64,000 nt of DNA from Aphanomyces cochlioides (lineage: Eukaryota > Oomycota > Saprolegniomycetes > Saprolegniales > Verrucalvaceae), in NCBI GenBank assembly GCA_019828595.1, contig JAHQRK010000021.1:1240001-1304000 (forward strand), written 5' to 3'. The notes under the pieces are model-generated. The model was given only the letters and a program-made list of their open reading frames with translations, was not told the origin of the DNA and ran no database searches. Each line of letters begins with the position of its first letter. Position 1 is the first letter of the stretch. Position numbers and translations under genes: made by a program. This document shows, piece after piece, positions 1-10,319 of the stretch.

Positions 1-12
1 ACATCAATGTAG

Positions 13-1481
13 ACTGGTGCACTCTTCCTGGATGAAAGCAGTAAAGCTCTCTTGGGCGAGCCTCTCATCGATTCCCAGCCTTCGTTTACTTCTTTCCCTG
101 CTCTGGAATCCACCACACTTTCCTCCATTCCTGAGCCACCGCAAAATCCCACACAAGGAAGCTACGCTGACAACAACTACAACGACGACAATGATAATTA
201 CGTCGACTTCGGAGGCGGCCATAGTGATGACGTGATGGAACCAGTGACGTCTGTCGAAGCTCCAGCCACAGAACCGACTCCTGTGCCTGTGGTTTGGCGT
301 CCAAAAGAAGAAGAAACAGATCCAGATGATCCATGGGCGCTCTTAGACGCCTACGAGACGAAGGATTGTGTCATTAAGCCATTCAACAAAGGTTACAATC
401 ATGGAGCTTCGAGGAGATTGACCCTCTCGACTAGGAGTTTCATATCGTACGAGAGTTCCCAAGACGATCAAGAAGAGCGTTGTCAAAGTCGAGCCTATAT
501 ACACGCCAGTGCACCCTCAGCCCAAGAAATTGCAGCGCTTGCGCCATCAATTCCTTGCTAAGCCTTGCAAACTGTTCATCCAGACGACGTTTTCATCCCT
601 GCGAGATCTTTACAATCAATGTATGGCGACTACACGAGCAACTCCAGCATTTAGAAACCGTAAGGAGGCAGCAGAAGGAGCTTCAATACATGGGGCGTCT
701 ACCTCGGCGGTTGGGATGCAGCAAGAAGTCTATGGGGCCCAGGACGATGACAATTACGGAGGTTTTGACGACGCTGGGGATGATTTCAGCATGGGTGGCG
801 ACGATTTCGACCAAGACGACGACGATGACGAGGCTGATGGCGCTCAAGATGACATTCCAACTGTCAAGAAAGCGCCACGAAAAGACTCTGATGATGAAAC
901 CACGAAGCAACGACCTCCTGAAGACTTGATTTCCATCACAAAGACCTTGGATTGGAGTATAAAGGAGGAGACAACCTATGAAGATCTCTGCAAGCAGCAT
1001 ATTGTACGTCCACGTTGACATGGAATGAGCTCATGATGGACAATGCTCGTGTAGGAACAATTCATGCGGGGGACGGAGCAATACTTGAGAGAAAGCAACG
1101 TGAACAAGAGCGTGACAGAGTGGCAGACCAAATTAGCTCCACTGCTGGAAGATCAGGTGACGTTACTCCACCGTTGTGAGCTCTAATTATGGCATGTAGA
1201 ACCGTCGGCCGCCATTTGATGTGAAGGAATGCAGCGTCGAGATCGCCAAGAAACTTGAGACGATGAAACCAACGCACGTTGGCTTTGACCAAGTCATGCA
1301 AGACATGGCGAGCTATGAAATCTGCCGCATGTTCTCGGCGGTACTTCACATGGTACGGCTTCTTGCTTAAGCTAGTGAACGCTTACGTCGTCTTGGGCTC
1401 TAGGCAAACGATGGAGATGTCGAGCTTGGCCATGACAACTCGATGGATTCGCTAACGATGCGTCGTGTCGATCGTATTTAA
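13..1481 (+). CDS. NCAPH2: Condensin-2 complex subunit H2 (CAP-H2), 3' part
   Basis: Kleisin subunit of condensin II, which bridges the SMC2/SMC4 heads during chromosome compaction in the nucleus. The window opens inside the gene: an acceptor AG at 11-12 precedes the first visible exon. Exons 13-391, 435-1003, 1055-1156, 1200-1352 and 1404-1481 are separated by GT..AG introns of 43, 51, 43 and 51 nt, and all phases fit. Recognisable CAP-H2 blocks in order: ALFLDESSKALLGEPL, DPWALLDAYE followed by KPFNKG, FSSLRDLYN, an acidic DDD-rich stretch, YEDLCKQHIEQFM (across an intron), WQTKLAPLLEDQ, PPFDVKE, YEICRMFSAVLHMAND. At about 620-740 the alternative frame encodes an amphipathic LHEQLQHLETVRRQQKEL segment that fits the family better, so a small frameshift or missed intron may lie there. 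Identity is confident; the exact model between 600 and 760 is not. Confidence 0.9.
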
Positions 1482-1699
1482 AAGCTAGAAGTAGAATAAA
1501 TAAATTCATCGCGATTGAGTATTCATTCATGTACACAAGATAAAGCAATCAGGCAGCAGCATGGTACGGCAGCGTGAAAACGACAAACATAGAGGGTGGG
1601 GAGGTGTAAATAACTGTATGTCTTCAGGGAGGAATATCCCCTCGGCACACATTGGCTTGAAAAAGACATTGCAATGGACGACCGAGCTCGCCGTCCACT

Positions 1700-1979
1700 T
1701 CATACATCGATCACATCGCCAGCAACCGCAGTCGTGGTCGCGATTGCGTTCTTGGTCTCATCAAAGTAACTTCGAAGGCGGCCACTAACGTGCTCAAGGT
1801 AGAGAAAGTTGCTTTGGCAGTCGAGAGAGCAGTACGTCGAGGCGCAGACGCTCGTATTGAGCAGATAGATCTTGTTGCAGTTCTTGCAGCGGCTCCGTCT
1901 TGCTAGCATCGAGCCAGCTTGTCTCGCAGACCGCGCTCGGCACGCTTGCCACATTCGACGTCAATTCGACTCTGTTCAA
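1700..1979 (-). pseudogene. Cys-cluster protein fragment, frameshifted
   Basis: Two overlapping minus-strand frames look like one broken coding segment. The upstream frame reads SAVCETSWLDASKTEP. Then, shifted by one base near 1880, the other frame gives CKNCNKIYLLNTS and CASTYCSLDCQSNFLYLE, a C-x2-C...C-x3-YCSxxC cluster typical of small zinc-binding modules. No initiating exon was identified. It may be a real small gene with a sequencing error, or a remnant. I do not recognise a named family. Confidence 0.3.
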
Positions 1980-2138
1980 ATTTCGAAAGGTACAATTTTC
2001 TCAATATTCTGTTCGACATTTTTTCATCTTGGTTTCACTATACTGGCTTCTCCCCGATCTTTTTAACCGGCGACCAATCATCGAAATGGACTTCTAGATA
2101 TTTGATTGGCTCAAATGATTCAATTTTGTGCACTATGA

Positions 2139-2525
2139 TTAGTGGAAAGCATAATAGAGCGATTTGATTGGTGGACGACCAACTGACCACGATGTAGCAG
2201 ACGTCTCAGTTGGCAGTCGTGCTGCGTAACCGTTGGACAGTTGAGCGGCGGGAGTTTCCCGCGCCAGTGCCGCTGGTTCGACAATCCATGAGACCGAGAA
2301 CAACATGGAGGATGCTCGATCGTCGAGTTTGAAATATCTAACTTGCAGTATACTTGCGTCGGGGATTCCGATATTAGATTTCGCCGCGTCACGAATCTTT
2401 TTTTTTTGTTTACGATCTCGAGAATACTTGCGTATATGGCCTTTCATCGACAGCATCGCCACCTCGCCGCTAGGATTGACAAACTCCGAAGCCGAGATGG
2501 CCACGGCGTTCAACTTGCAAGACAA
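2139..2525 (-). CDS. Hypothetical open frame, unrecognised
   Basis: A 128-codon frame with a lysine/arginine-rich patch (KYSRDRKQKKKIRD) and no domain I recognise. It fills the gap between the cysteine-cluster fragment and the oxygenase gene. It has no supporting splice signals or conserved motif and may be chance. Between about 2040 and 2180 the DNA also holds several CCAAT/ATTGG boxes. Confidence 0.15.
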   Translation of the reverse strand: MSCKLNAVAISASEFVNPSGEVAMLSMKGHIRKYSRDRKQKKKIRDAAKSNIGIPDASILQVRYFKLDDRASSMLFSVSWIVEPAALARETPAAQLSNGYAARLPTETSATSWSVGRPPIKSLYYAFH

Positions 2526-2671
2526 CGAAGCTGGAAATGCATTAGAACGACCTGGACGAACGCCAGCCCACTTGTGTAGCTTTATATAACGATGGAGCTT
2601 TTATAGAGTTGAGATTCGAAAGTAGCAAAGCGAGAGAGTGGATATCTCCAACACGACTCGAGTCTGAGCGC

Positions 2672-3857
2672 CTATACAGGATGCGCTGGAGTCGCACTCT
2701 CGACCCTCTTGGCTCGTTCAGCACGAAGCCGATCGATCAGCGCTTGGAGTGGCGTATTGAGCTGGAGGCGAGCCAAATGTGTTTCATGGGAATGCAGCAT
2801 GTCGGCAAAACCTTGCGGTGCGCCTTGCTCCATGCACTGCGTGAGCGATTCCAAGTACTCTTCAGCGTAGACACCTCTTGACACGAGTCGCTGGACTGGA
2901 GACTTGGCCAATTTCGAGATGAAGCCGTCCCAATTCTCGTTCAAATCTGACGCGGCAATGTTAAGCTGCGAGTCTGCATCCGTGTTGACGTTCTCGCCGT
3001 CAATCCACACCGTGAGGCAGTAGCGCTCAGCTTGCGACGGCAAGACACGGTGGAGAATGCGATCGCTGGAAAAGACAACGAGGCGATCCATGAGTGGTCT
3101 CACGACGACGGACGTTCCACTAAGGAAGGGGTACAATTCAATCTCGCCACCGTCGCCGTCCTAGCCAAGTTCATGAGCCACAAACTCGCCAGCCATGGAG
3201 ATTACCTTCCAGTCTGGGTTGAAATAGATAAGACACGTCAGTCGCCGCTTGTTGGGCCGGCCTGGATTGTCGTAATGGCATGGAAAGCAACCGCCATGGC
3301 CAGCATTGAATTGGACTTTGAGCGTCTTGCCCTGGGTTCCATGGACGAGCGGCAGACCAGTGTGAGAGGCAAGAACACGAGCTAGATTGTCTTGGTGAAA
3401 GAGCGCATCCAGTTGTGGAACTTGTGTCCGCACGGCTGTGTTGTGTAGATCGGCTTCATAGATGTTGGGTTTGTCGTATTGCGCGACGGCGCCTGGTGTC
3501 GTCGTTGATGGGAATTGCGTCTTGTTGGGCACAAGGAGGTTCATCTCCCGCAGGAATTGGATCTCACTGCGTAGAGCCGTGGCCCAGTCGTGGCCCAAGA
3601 AGTTGTCAATCACCATGAAGCCTTGGTCGAGGAATTGCTCGCATGCCGCTGGCGAGATGCGCTGGTCGAACCGACCAAAGTCATTGCAATGCGGGGTCGG
3701 CGTTGTGGCCTTGCTTCCACGCCGTGACTTGACACTTGCGGCTGCAATAAAACGCTGAAAGACACACGCCACAGCGGAGGAAATCGTCGCCAGTTGTGCC
3801 ACAGCCGTCGCAACGTTTCGTGGCCATTGCTCTCGTCTCGACGACAACGTTTGTCAT
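2672..3857 (-). CDS. MYND finger plus 2OG-Fe(II) prolyl hydroxylase (EGLN/PHD-like)
   Basis: The oxygenase part (3206-3847 plus 2672-3160) is joined by a 45-nt GT..AG intron at 3161-3205, after DWK. It has the EGLN pattern: HYDNPG (metal HxD), RRLTCLIYFNPDW, then GGEIELYPF, DRLVVFSSDRILHRVLPS (distal metal His) and RYCLTVW (2-oxoglutarate Arg). The first 58 codons of a different frame, starting at the ATG at 3857, encode a MYND zinc finger (CDGC, CGVC, FYCSRKCQ, WKQGH) that ends at a stop at 3681. A one-base shift near 3695 would fuse it to the oxygenase, giving the MYND-2OG order of animal EGLN1. The finger could instead be lost by starting at 3847. Such enzymes are oxygen-sensing prolyl hydroxylases; the substrate here is unknown. 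Confidence 0.85.
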
Positions 3858-4301
3858 GGCATGTTGTTGTCTCCATATTCACAACATCGGAATCATACTC
3901 CTATCTAATATCCGGAAAATGCATTTATCCGGACTTATCCGGATTATCTACACCACAACGTCTGTAATGAAGAGCTTGAGGCAGACAAGGGGAAAACAAT
4001 GGAGCAGCTCAACAACACGACGACTGGCGTATTTCTGTGACCGGAGGAGCTCTGTCAGAAGGCATTCCGTGTCATATGATGTGGGGAGAGAGTGGCAGCG
4101 AAATCGTCGGCAGCTGTCACGATTCGGGGGTAAAGATACGATTGCCGAAAAGTTGACGAGACCATTCCGAGTTGGTTGGTCAGTCAGCTCGCGATATGCT
4201 CATTTTTCATTCTACTGGCAGCCAAAGACTGCTAGAAAATGGGCGGTCACGCGGTTGTACACGTAGAAAGGTCTGGAGCTAACATCACGAGTATTTGATA
4301 A
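3858..4301. repeat. Palindromic TATCCGGATA cluster and first copy of a local duplication
   Basis: No gene seen. 3905-3950 holds three TATCCGGA/TCCGGATTA motifs. From about 3980 onward the sequence is a diverged copy of 7650-8110 (for example GGCATTCCGTGTCATATGA at both places), running directly into the CCDC93 3'-end fragment. Confidence 0.6.
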
Positions 4302-4556
4302 ATGTTTGCTGAGATATGGCCAGCTGCTGCAGGAGGTCAACTAGCTAAACCAGTGCGCTCGAGCTTGGATTTACTGACGCAGACTCTCGAGGTGGTTGGC
4401 GAGTTTGGTGTTTTTCTCGCACTCCTTTTGGAACTCGCGGATCGCCGCGACGTACGCCTGTTGTTTCTCAAGGAGCTACAACGAACACTCATTTTAGACA
4501 CCAAGGCGAGGAAAAGTTACCAATTGGTACTTGCTGTCGAGTGTATCCACAGACCC
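4302..4556 (-). pseudogene. CCDC93 3'-end fragment (last exon, intron, end of exon 6)
   Basis: Nearly identical to 8080-8320 of the real CCDC93 gene downstream, in the same orientation. It holds the last coding exon and its stop, the preceding short intron (two bases shorter than in the real gene) and the codons VDTLDSKYQ of exon 6. At about 4556 it passes without a gap into the N-terminal half of a CRN gene on the same strand. It is a duplicated piece, not a gene. Confidence 0.8.
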
Positions 4557-5346
4557 TCCACTTATATCTCGATCGCTCCAACCGCTGATGACGAAGTCTA
4601 ATACTTGGCGGATCAAAGTGCCCCAAGACTCGATAAACGAGGACTCTGAAGTGCCAGTTTTCACGGGTTTGACCACACGACGGACGACATCAGTCATCAA
4701 AGTCTCACAGGGCTTCTCGTTGTCGATTCGAAAGAGCTTGTTTATCAACCTGATTCGGGACGTCCATTCTTGTCAGCCATTTGCCTCGAATACGGTCCTG
4801 AATAGGAATCTTCACTTGAAGCTCACTTTCGATAAATTCTGCTAGCTTCCCCAAACTTGGCAAATCTTGCGGTTCAATCTGGCTCTTGTGAAACTCACTC
4901 AACCATTCTGACGTCCAGTCGTCGTCATCTATTGACGAATTTTGCTGAGCTTGCGCCGTCACTGATGTCTCGCTCGTGATACCAGCCAAAGTTTGTGGGA
5001 GTTTCACCAGCACATGAATCTGTTTCGATAATGGCTGAAAATCAGCTCCAAAATATTCCTTGAGTGGCCACGACGGAAACATTCTTTCGTACTTCTTGTC
5101 GATCTGACCTTTTAAGAAATTTTCCATATTGCCGTCCTCCGCTAGCCACGTGGTTTTGTCGCCGTCTTTTGTCCCAGCCAGGTACAATGTCAAGTCCTCC
5201 GGATCAACATTGAAGCGACTATTGACTGGGCGCTTCTTCTGAACTATCGCATGCTGCAGCGCATTCACTTTCGCGTCCAGGGCGATCATCACGGGAAATA
5301 CAGTCCCTCTCCCATATTCGCCGCACCACAACTCCACCTCGGCCAT
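4557..5346 (-). pseudogene. Crinkler (CRN) effector, N-terminal half only
   Basis: Starts at MAEVELWCGEYGRG (5346). It has the CRN header: LTLYLAGTKDG, a DEK-type acidic WLAEDGN block, and HVLVKLPQT, followed by the linker WLSEFHKSQIEPQDL and LINKLFRID. A frameshift of one or two bases lies near 4755, between VPNQ and INKLFRID. After ISGWSDRD the reading passes directly into CCDC93-derived sequence. The other half of a closely related gene lies at 6262-7293 on the opposite strand. CRNs are oomycete proteins delivered to host nuclei; this copy is broken. Confidence 0.85.
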
Positions 5347-6024
5347 GTTGTTCGCCCTTTTGTTCTCGACTGACATGAGAATTGACAATGAGATCGAGAG
5401 CATTTTAGCCCATAAAATCACTGAGAGACGTTGAAGCCAAACTTCCTCGTTGAGTCAAATATGAGTTTGCCAGACATGGTCCGCTTTGAGAAAGACCGGC
5501 GGCAGGGTTTCGAGACGCACGAAAAAGCCAAATCTGCCAACTATGACGAATTTTGTCCAGCAGTCGTGCTATTTTCTATGCAGGTCTCATCTCTGGGAGG
5601 ATGAAGTGGACAAGAAACCAACCGCATATCTTGCATGCTATGAGAGATGAGACATTAAGTCTCGCTGTTTTTCAAGACGCGGTAGAGCTCTACGGACGTC
5701 TTGGTAGCTTCAATACCAGTCAAAAAAGCTATAAAAGGCGGCTTCATACTGGGCTCAATATCGCCGGGACTTGGATTCGTCATGAAGGAATGGAAGTTCG
5801 CAACTGCCAGCAGTTTCAACAAATGAGTTGCTGGACCAGACAGTTGAAGAATGTGAGAGTTACAAAGATGGCAGATTGCAGTACAGGCATTTCAAGATGT
5901 GAGATTTTATTCCATAGACATTTGCCTCGCTCCCCAGCAAGTTTTTCCACATTTGGCCTCGGGAGAACCACAGATTCGAGCTCCAACGATGAGAGAGAGC
6001 TACGCGTCACGATATTTCTTCTTC
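5347..6024. other. No recognisable gene
   Basis: This is the upstream side of the inverted CRN half. One long open frame (5553-6098, +) has no recognisable domain and runs into CCDC93-derived sequence, so I treat it as chance. Confidence 0.4.
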
Positions 6025-6260
6025 TATGGCCGTCAGCATGGGCAGCGCAACAGTGGGTGACTCGAGTGAAGGAAAAATCGCACAGAGGTTCGTCTTGACG
6101 TCCGTCGACTCGAGTCTGATCTGGCTTAGGTCGGTTGCGTTGATTGAAAGCATCAATTCCAATTTCCAAGTCAACCTACTTCGCAACGTTGTCTCGAATG
6201 TTGGAGATAATGTCGTTGATTTGGCTAAAAAGAGATCGCACGCCTCTTTTGAGCTGTAAA
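6025..6260 (+). pseudogene. Scrambled CCDC93 pieces in both orientations
   Basis: 6025-6095 copies the CCDC93 start (MAVSMGSATVGDSSE) on the plus strand, opposite to the real gene. It then jumps to the intron before exon 6 and the start of exon 6 (IESINSNFQV). At about 6172 the orientation flips: 6173-6260 matches plus-strand 8345-8430, that is, exon 6 in the native orientation. The mosaic can only arise from deletion plus inversion. Confidence 0.75.
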
Positions 6261-6261
6261 T

Positions 6262-7293
6262 CGCCCCGACTTCATATTTTCGTGGACTCTGTGTGCGTCT
6301 TCCGCGGTGAAGAGGAGGCTCCTGGGTACTCGATCGAAATTCCAAAACAAGAGTTAGTCAACAAGCTTGTGTGGACCTACGGTGAAGTTCCATACTTGCT
6401 CGGATACGCAGCCGTCAGCTATCAAATTGCATTGTGTGCTATCACTTATAAGCGTGGTGTCGTGAGCGCAACTGAATTGGGACAATATAATCTGGAATCC
6501 TTGGAAGGACGTTTTCGGTGGCTGCTGGCAATTCTGAACGTCGTGCGATTATTCAAGAGCCTTGCGAGTCTTTGCCCGGACAGCGCTCGAGGTGAGTATA
6601 GGCAAATCCCCCGAAACCATGGGATCAGGATATACTTCGACCATTCCAGTGTTTTCAAGTTGCAGAAGAGCTCTATCAAAATGCAAAAAATCACGTTGAA
6701 GCGGTGTACGATGCATTGGAACGGCATAAAGTCCCGAACGTTGATCGTCTGGTTCGAGTACCAACGAAAGAGAATACACTGGTATTCAGGCCACGAGGTG
6801 AAGACAGAAAGCCGGCAAACCTTGTGGAGTTATATCACGCGCTCGTCAATGTGTTGGAAGCATTGGTAAAGCTGCATGCTGCTTCGTGGATGCATCGGGA
6901 TATTCGATGGCCGAATGTTATGAAGCGTCTTGATGACAAGTCGTGGTTCCTGATCGATTTCATGGACGCCGCGAAAAGTCCGCAAAATTTTTCAAGCAAC
7001 TGCCACTTGACTAAAGATGAACACGCCCCCGAGATCTTCCAAGACAATAGCGATCATACCACTGCGGTGGACGTATGGGCCGTTGGGTTGTTGATCCGAA
7101 CAAGTCGAATTGATGTCTTTGACGATTGGTATGACCAGGGGGAAGAAAGAACAAAGTTTCTGAACGACTTGATGCAAGAAGATCCGTTGAAAAGACCCAC
7201 TGAAGAAACAGCACTTGTCAGCTCCGTCAGCTTGAGCAAGCATACAACCAACGTCAGCGTGGTAAAGGGAAGAAAAAGCAGAAACGGAAGTAG
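6262..7293 (+). pseudogene. CRN effector, C-terminal nuclease-like/kinase half
   Basis: Begins at RPDFIF, VDSVCVFRGEEE, then WTYGEVPYLLGYAA, SLASLCPDSARGEYR and a kinase-like segment: LHAASWMHRDIRWPNV (HRD catalytic loop), WFLIDFMDAA (DFM in place of DFG), EHAPEIF (APE) and DVWAVGLL. There are frame changes near 6262 and 6660-6700. The C-terminus is read in a second frame after LKRPTEETAL and ends in a lysine-rich tail (RGKGKKKQKRK, stop at 7291), a likely nuclear localisation signal. It lacks the CRN header, which lies inverted at 4557-5346. The PD-(D/E)xK lysine of the nuclease-like motif is replaced (GEEE). Confidence 0.8.
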
Positions 7294-7365
7294 CATCAAC
7301 CACCCGGTCAAACAATTCTGTGGGATTTCCAATGTCGACCGTGAGATCAATTCAGGTTAATCTAT

Positions 7366-7640
7366 TTTATCTATTCACACCCTCGCTCTAGTCAGCAACA
7401 TGCTTCCTTTCTCTATTGCCATGATCTGCACTTGAACTCATGACACTGATGGGGAACAGAGGACTGCTGAGCCAGCTTTGTGTCACTACAATAGTTTGAC
7501 GATGATGAAGACTGGGAAGTGAAGATGGAAGATGTAACTAACATTTAAGAGGGGGAAGTTGTGATCTACTTGAGATGAATCATGACAGGCTTGATCGCCA
7601 CCATGGCAATTTCTGCAGGACCCAAGGATCCTTCCAATGG
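7366..7640 (-). repeat. Diverged copy of the START-FYVE gene 3' end
   Basis: On the minus strand this matches the last codons and 3' flank of the START-FYVE gene at 25.1-26.6 kb (KPVM, then CTTCCCCCTCTT and a CATCTTCC-rich flank), and more closely the copy at 50790-51130. It contains no complete gene and lies tail to tail with the CRN half. Confidence 0.6.
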
Positions 7641-7649
7641 CCCAAGTCC

Positions 7650-8129
7650 TCCATTTCGAAGAGGTCAAACCAAGGGAGAAAGCAATCGAGCAGCTCCACA
7701 ACACGTTGTCTTGCGTATATCTGAGACCTAACGAGCTCTGCCAGAAGGCATTCCGTGTCATATGACGTAGGTAGTGAGTGCTGTCACGATTTGGGGGGTA
7801 AAGATTTGTGATGGCCAAAAGGTTGACGAGACCATTCCTAGTTTGTTGGTCAATCAGCACATTCTCACAGCTTGCGATAGCCTCATTATAAATCCAAACG
7901 GCAGCTAGAGAATGGAAGAAAGCGAGCGGTCTCGCCATGAAGTTTCAAAGCCGATGATGAAATGGACGTTGGCGTTATTCTGTCTGGGTTGTGCACGAAG
8001 CAATATGCAGTGAATCGATGAGAAGCAGCATGGAGAGCTGGCATCGCGAGTATTGGACAAGTTTTTGCTGAGATATGGCCAGCTGCTGCAAGTGGTCAAC
8101 TAGCTAAACCAGTGCGCTCGAGCATGGAT
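7650..8129. repeat. Second copy of the local duplication downstream of CCDC93
   Basis: 3' flank of CCDC93, homologous to about 3980-4330. A short plus-strand stretch reads KPREKAIEQLHNTLS, a possible coiled-coil remnant, but it stops quickly. No gene assigned. Confidence 0.5.
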
Positions 8130-10319
8130 TTACTGACGCAGACTCTCGAGGTGGTTGGCGAGTTTGGTGTTTTTCTCGCACTCCTTTTGGAACTCGCGGA
8201 TCGCCGCGACATACGCCTGTTGTTTCTCAAGGAGCTACAACGAACACTCATTTTAGACACCAAGGCGAGGAAAAGTGTTACCAATTGGTACTTGCTGTCG
8301 AGTGTATCCACAGCAAGCTGACGCGTTTGGAGGATCGCTTGCTGCTTCGCAACGTTGTCTCGAATGTTGGAGATAATGTCGTTGATTTGGCTAAAGAAGA
8401 GATCGCACGCCTCTTTCGAGCTGAGAGCGACTTGGAAATTGGAATTGATGCTTTCAATCAACGCGACCTAAGCCAGATCAGACTCGTGTTGACGTCTGTC
8501 GATACGAACCTCCTTCTCGAGGAATTCATGCGTGCGTTCCAATGTATTGTAGATGGAATAGTATTTCCGCGTCTCGTCGAGTGTCAATGCAACCTATATG
8601 ACGTCGTCAATGCTCCTTCAAAGCGTGGGCAAGTACCTCTTCATAGAGCTCTGAAAATCGTTTTTCGTATTGAATGAGTTCGCTGCGACTGGGAATATCA
8701 TCAATTCGTCGCATCGCTGCGAGAATGGCTTGGCTTTCTTTCGCCAACGCGCTCTTGAGCTCGTTTCGCTACGTAGTAAGCTTCATATCCAGTAGACATT
8801 TGCATTTTCTACCTTCTGGACCATTCTTTCATGCTTCCGCTCAATAGGATGAAGCTCTTGATCTGTTTCCAGAGGCAGAGCCGCTACTTGGGCCTGTAGC
8901 TCTGCTAATTTCTCCTTGCACGATGCTTTAAACTGCGTTTCTTGCAATTTGAGACTTGTGTGTTGTGTAATGAGACTCTACGTGAAATGCCATCATCCCG
9001 TTGAACTAAAAACAACGACAGACGTACCCGTAGCTCATGCAATTCCTTGGCATTCGTTCTTCCAGCTTCGAGAAGCTCCATTTGCTCTTGCTTGCGCTCC
9101 AAGCTGTTGATTGTGGCACAAACTGTTGCTTCTACACTCTCCAGTCGATGGATTTCCGCTTGGGCTTCGTCGTGAGCTTGCTTCATCTTGTGTAATTGAG
9201 TTGCCTGTGTTGAATTCATAGCCTTCCATTGAACGACATGGAGACGTACTTGACTGTCGAGTTTGCCGCGCAAGGCGACGCGTTGTCGTTCAAACTTGCG
9301 CTTCTCGGCAAGCCAGCCAAATGCAGTGGCATCTTGAGAGCTCCACCGAGCTTGAATGCTTTCCGACGTAGCGTCGTACAGCTCCGCGGCAGCTTGAATA
9401 GCCTACAATCTAATTCAAACCTGAGCTGGGCAATGGAAACCGACTTGGTTGTTCACTGCTGGTGGGTGCAAGCACCACTGACCGTCCTTGGAAATAGAGT
9501 GAATGCAATAGAGACGCCTGCTTCTACCTCAGAAGCAGCTATCGCTTCTTTGAGAAGTTCTTCTTCCTGGCGCTTTTGCTCAATAATAGCACGTTGTTCA
9601 GATGCTAGTGCTTCTTTTGCTGCTGATTGAAACCTCCGATCAAATTCTTCGTCGACGCTGGAGCTACGCTGAACTAGAGCTTCTTGCAGTGCTCTACCGT
9701 CACTGTAGCTTTCCGGCACGGCGCTGTGCATTTTCTCGCCGTATTCAAGCAAACAACGCTGGATACGCTCCTGCTCGGACATCGCCTCAACAGCTTTGCC
9801 TTGGAACTTCGTCTGCCTCGTGATTCGGTACCATGACGACGGGGTTTTCCTCACGGGTTCTGCTTTCGGCATAATAGCGTTCCACTGCGTGTTGATAGCT
9901 TGCGTGACGCGTGTATTAAGCTTGATTTGTGTGTGCTGGACTAGCCATGCAGCCACTTGTTTGAGCTTGGCATAGTTGGCCCCTTGCAATTCATGCACGC
10001 TCAAAGTCAACGGGGACGATGCATTGGTCTTTGCATACGAGATCAGCGCTGTATTGAAGCTGTGGCAAATGGCTTCTGCCACACGGACTCGTTCTTTGAC
10101 TGTTGCAACTGGTCGAAAGAGAATATCACAGTCAACGCTTGTCAATTCTTCGCTCTGGAGACAAAAGACCAATCCACCGACGATGCGCTCGTAGATTGGA
10201 ATCTCCTCCAACGATGCGCGGTGATATCCATGCTTTACAAGCAAGTCAATGCACTCTTGTGCGAGCTTTTCCTTCTCACTCGAGTCGCCCACCGTTGCGC
10301 TGCCCATGCTGACCGCCAT
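8130..10319 (-). CDS. CCDC93: Coiled-coil domain-containing protein 93 (CCC complex)
   Basis: CCDC93 is part of the COMMD/CCDC22/CCDC93 complex, which works with retriever and WASH in endosomal recycling. Exons on the minus strand: 9528-10319, 9028-9402, 8813-8977, 8637-8768, 8510-8593, 8282-8467 and 8130-8234. The introns are 125, 50, 44, 43, 42 and 47 nt; every exon is a multiple of three. The model is about 612 aa, close to the animal protein. The N-terminal globular part has GYHRASLEEIPIYERIVGG, VDCDILFRP and ELQGANYAKLKQVAAWLVQ; then come coiled coils and the conserved DDIPSRSELIQYEKRFSELY, LERTHEFLEKE and IESINSNFQ blocks near the end. The start was chosen at 10319 (MAVSMGS). Pieces of this gene are scattered at 4302-4556 and 6025-6260. 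Confidence 0.93.

Noticed and set aside
2225..2295. tRNA-like GGTTCGACAATCC box
   Set aside because: No matching A box or cloverleaf could be drawn; no other tRNA-like structure was found in the window.
3796..4266. 156-codon plus-strand frame after the oxygenase gene
   Set aside because: Overlaps the MYND exon in antisense and then a duplicated non-coding segment; its counterpart in the second copy is not open.
9235..9261. Possible 27-nt GT..AG intron inside CCDC93 exon 2
   Set aside because: Shorter than any other intron here; the frame stays open through it, so I kept it as coding.
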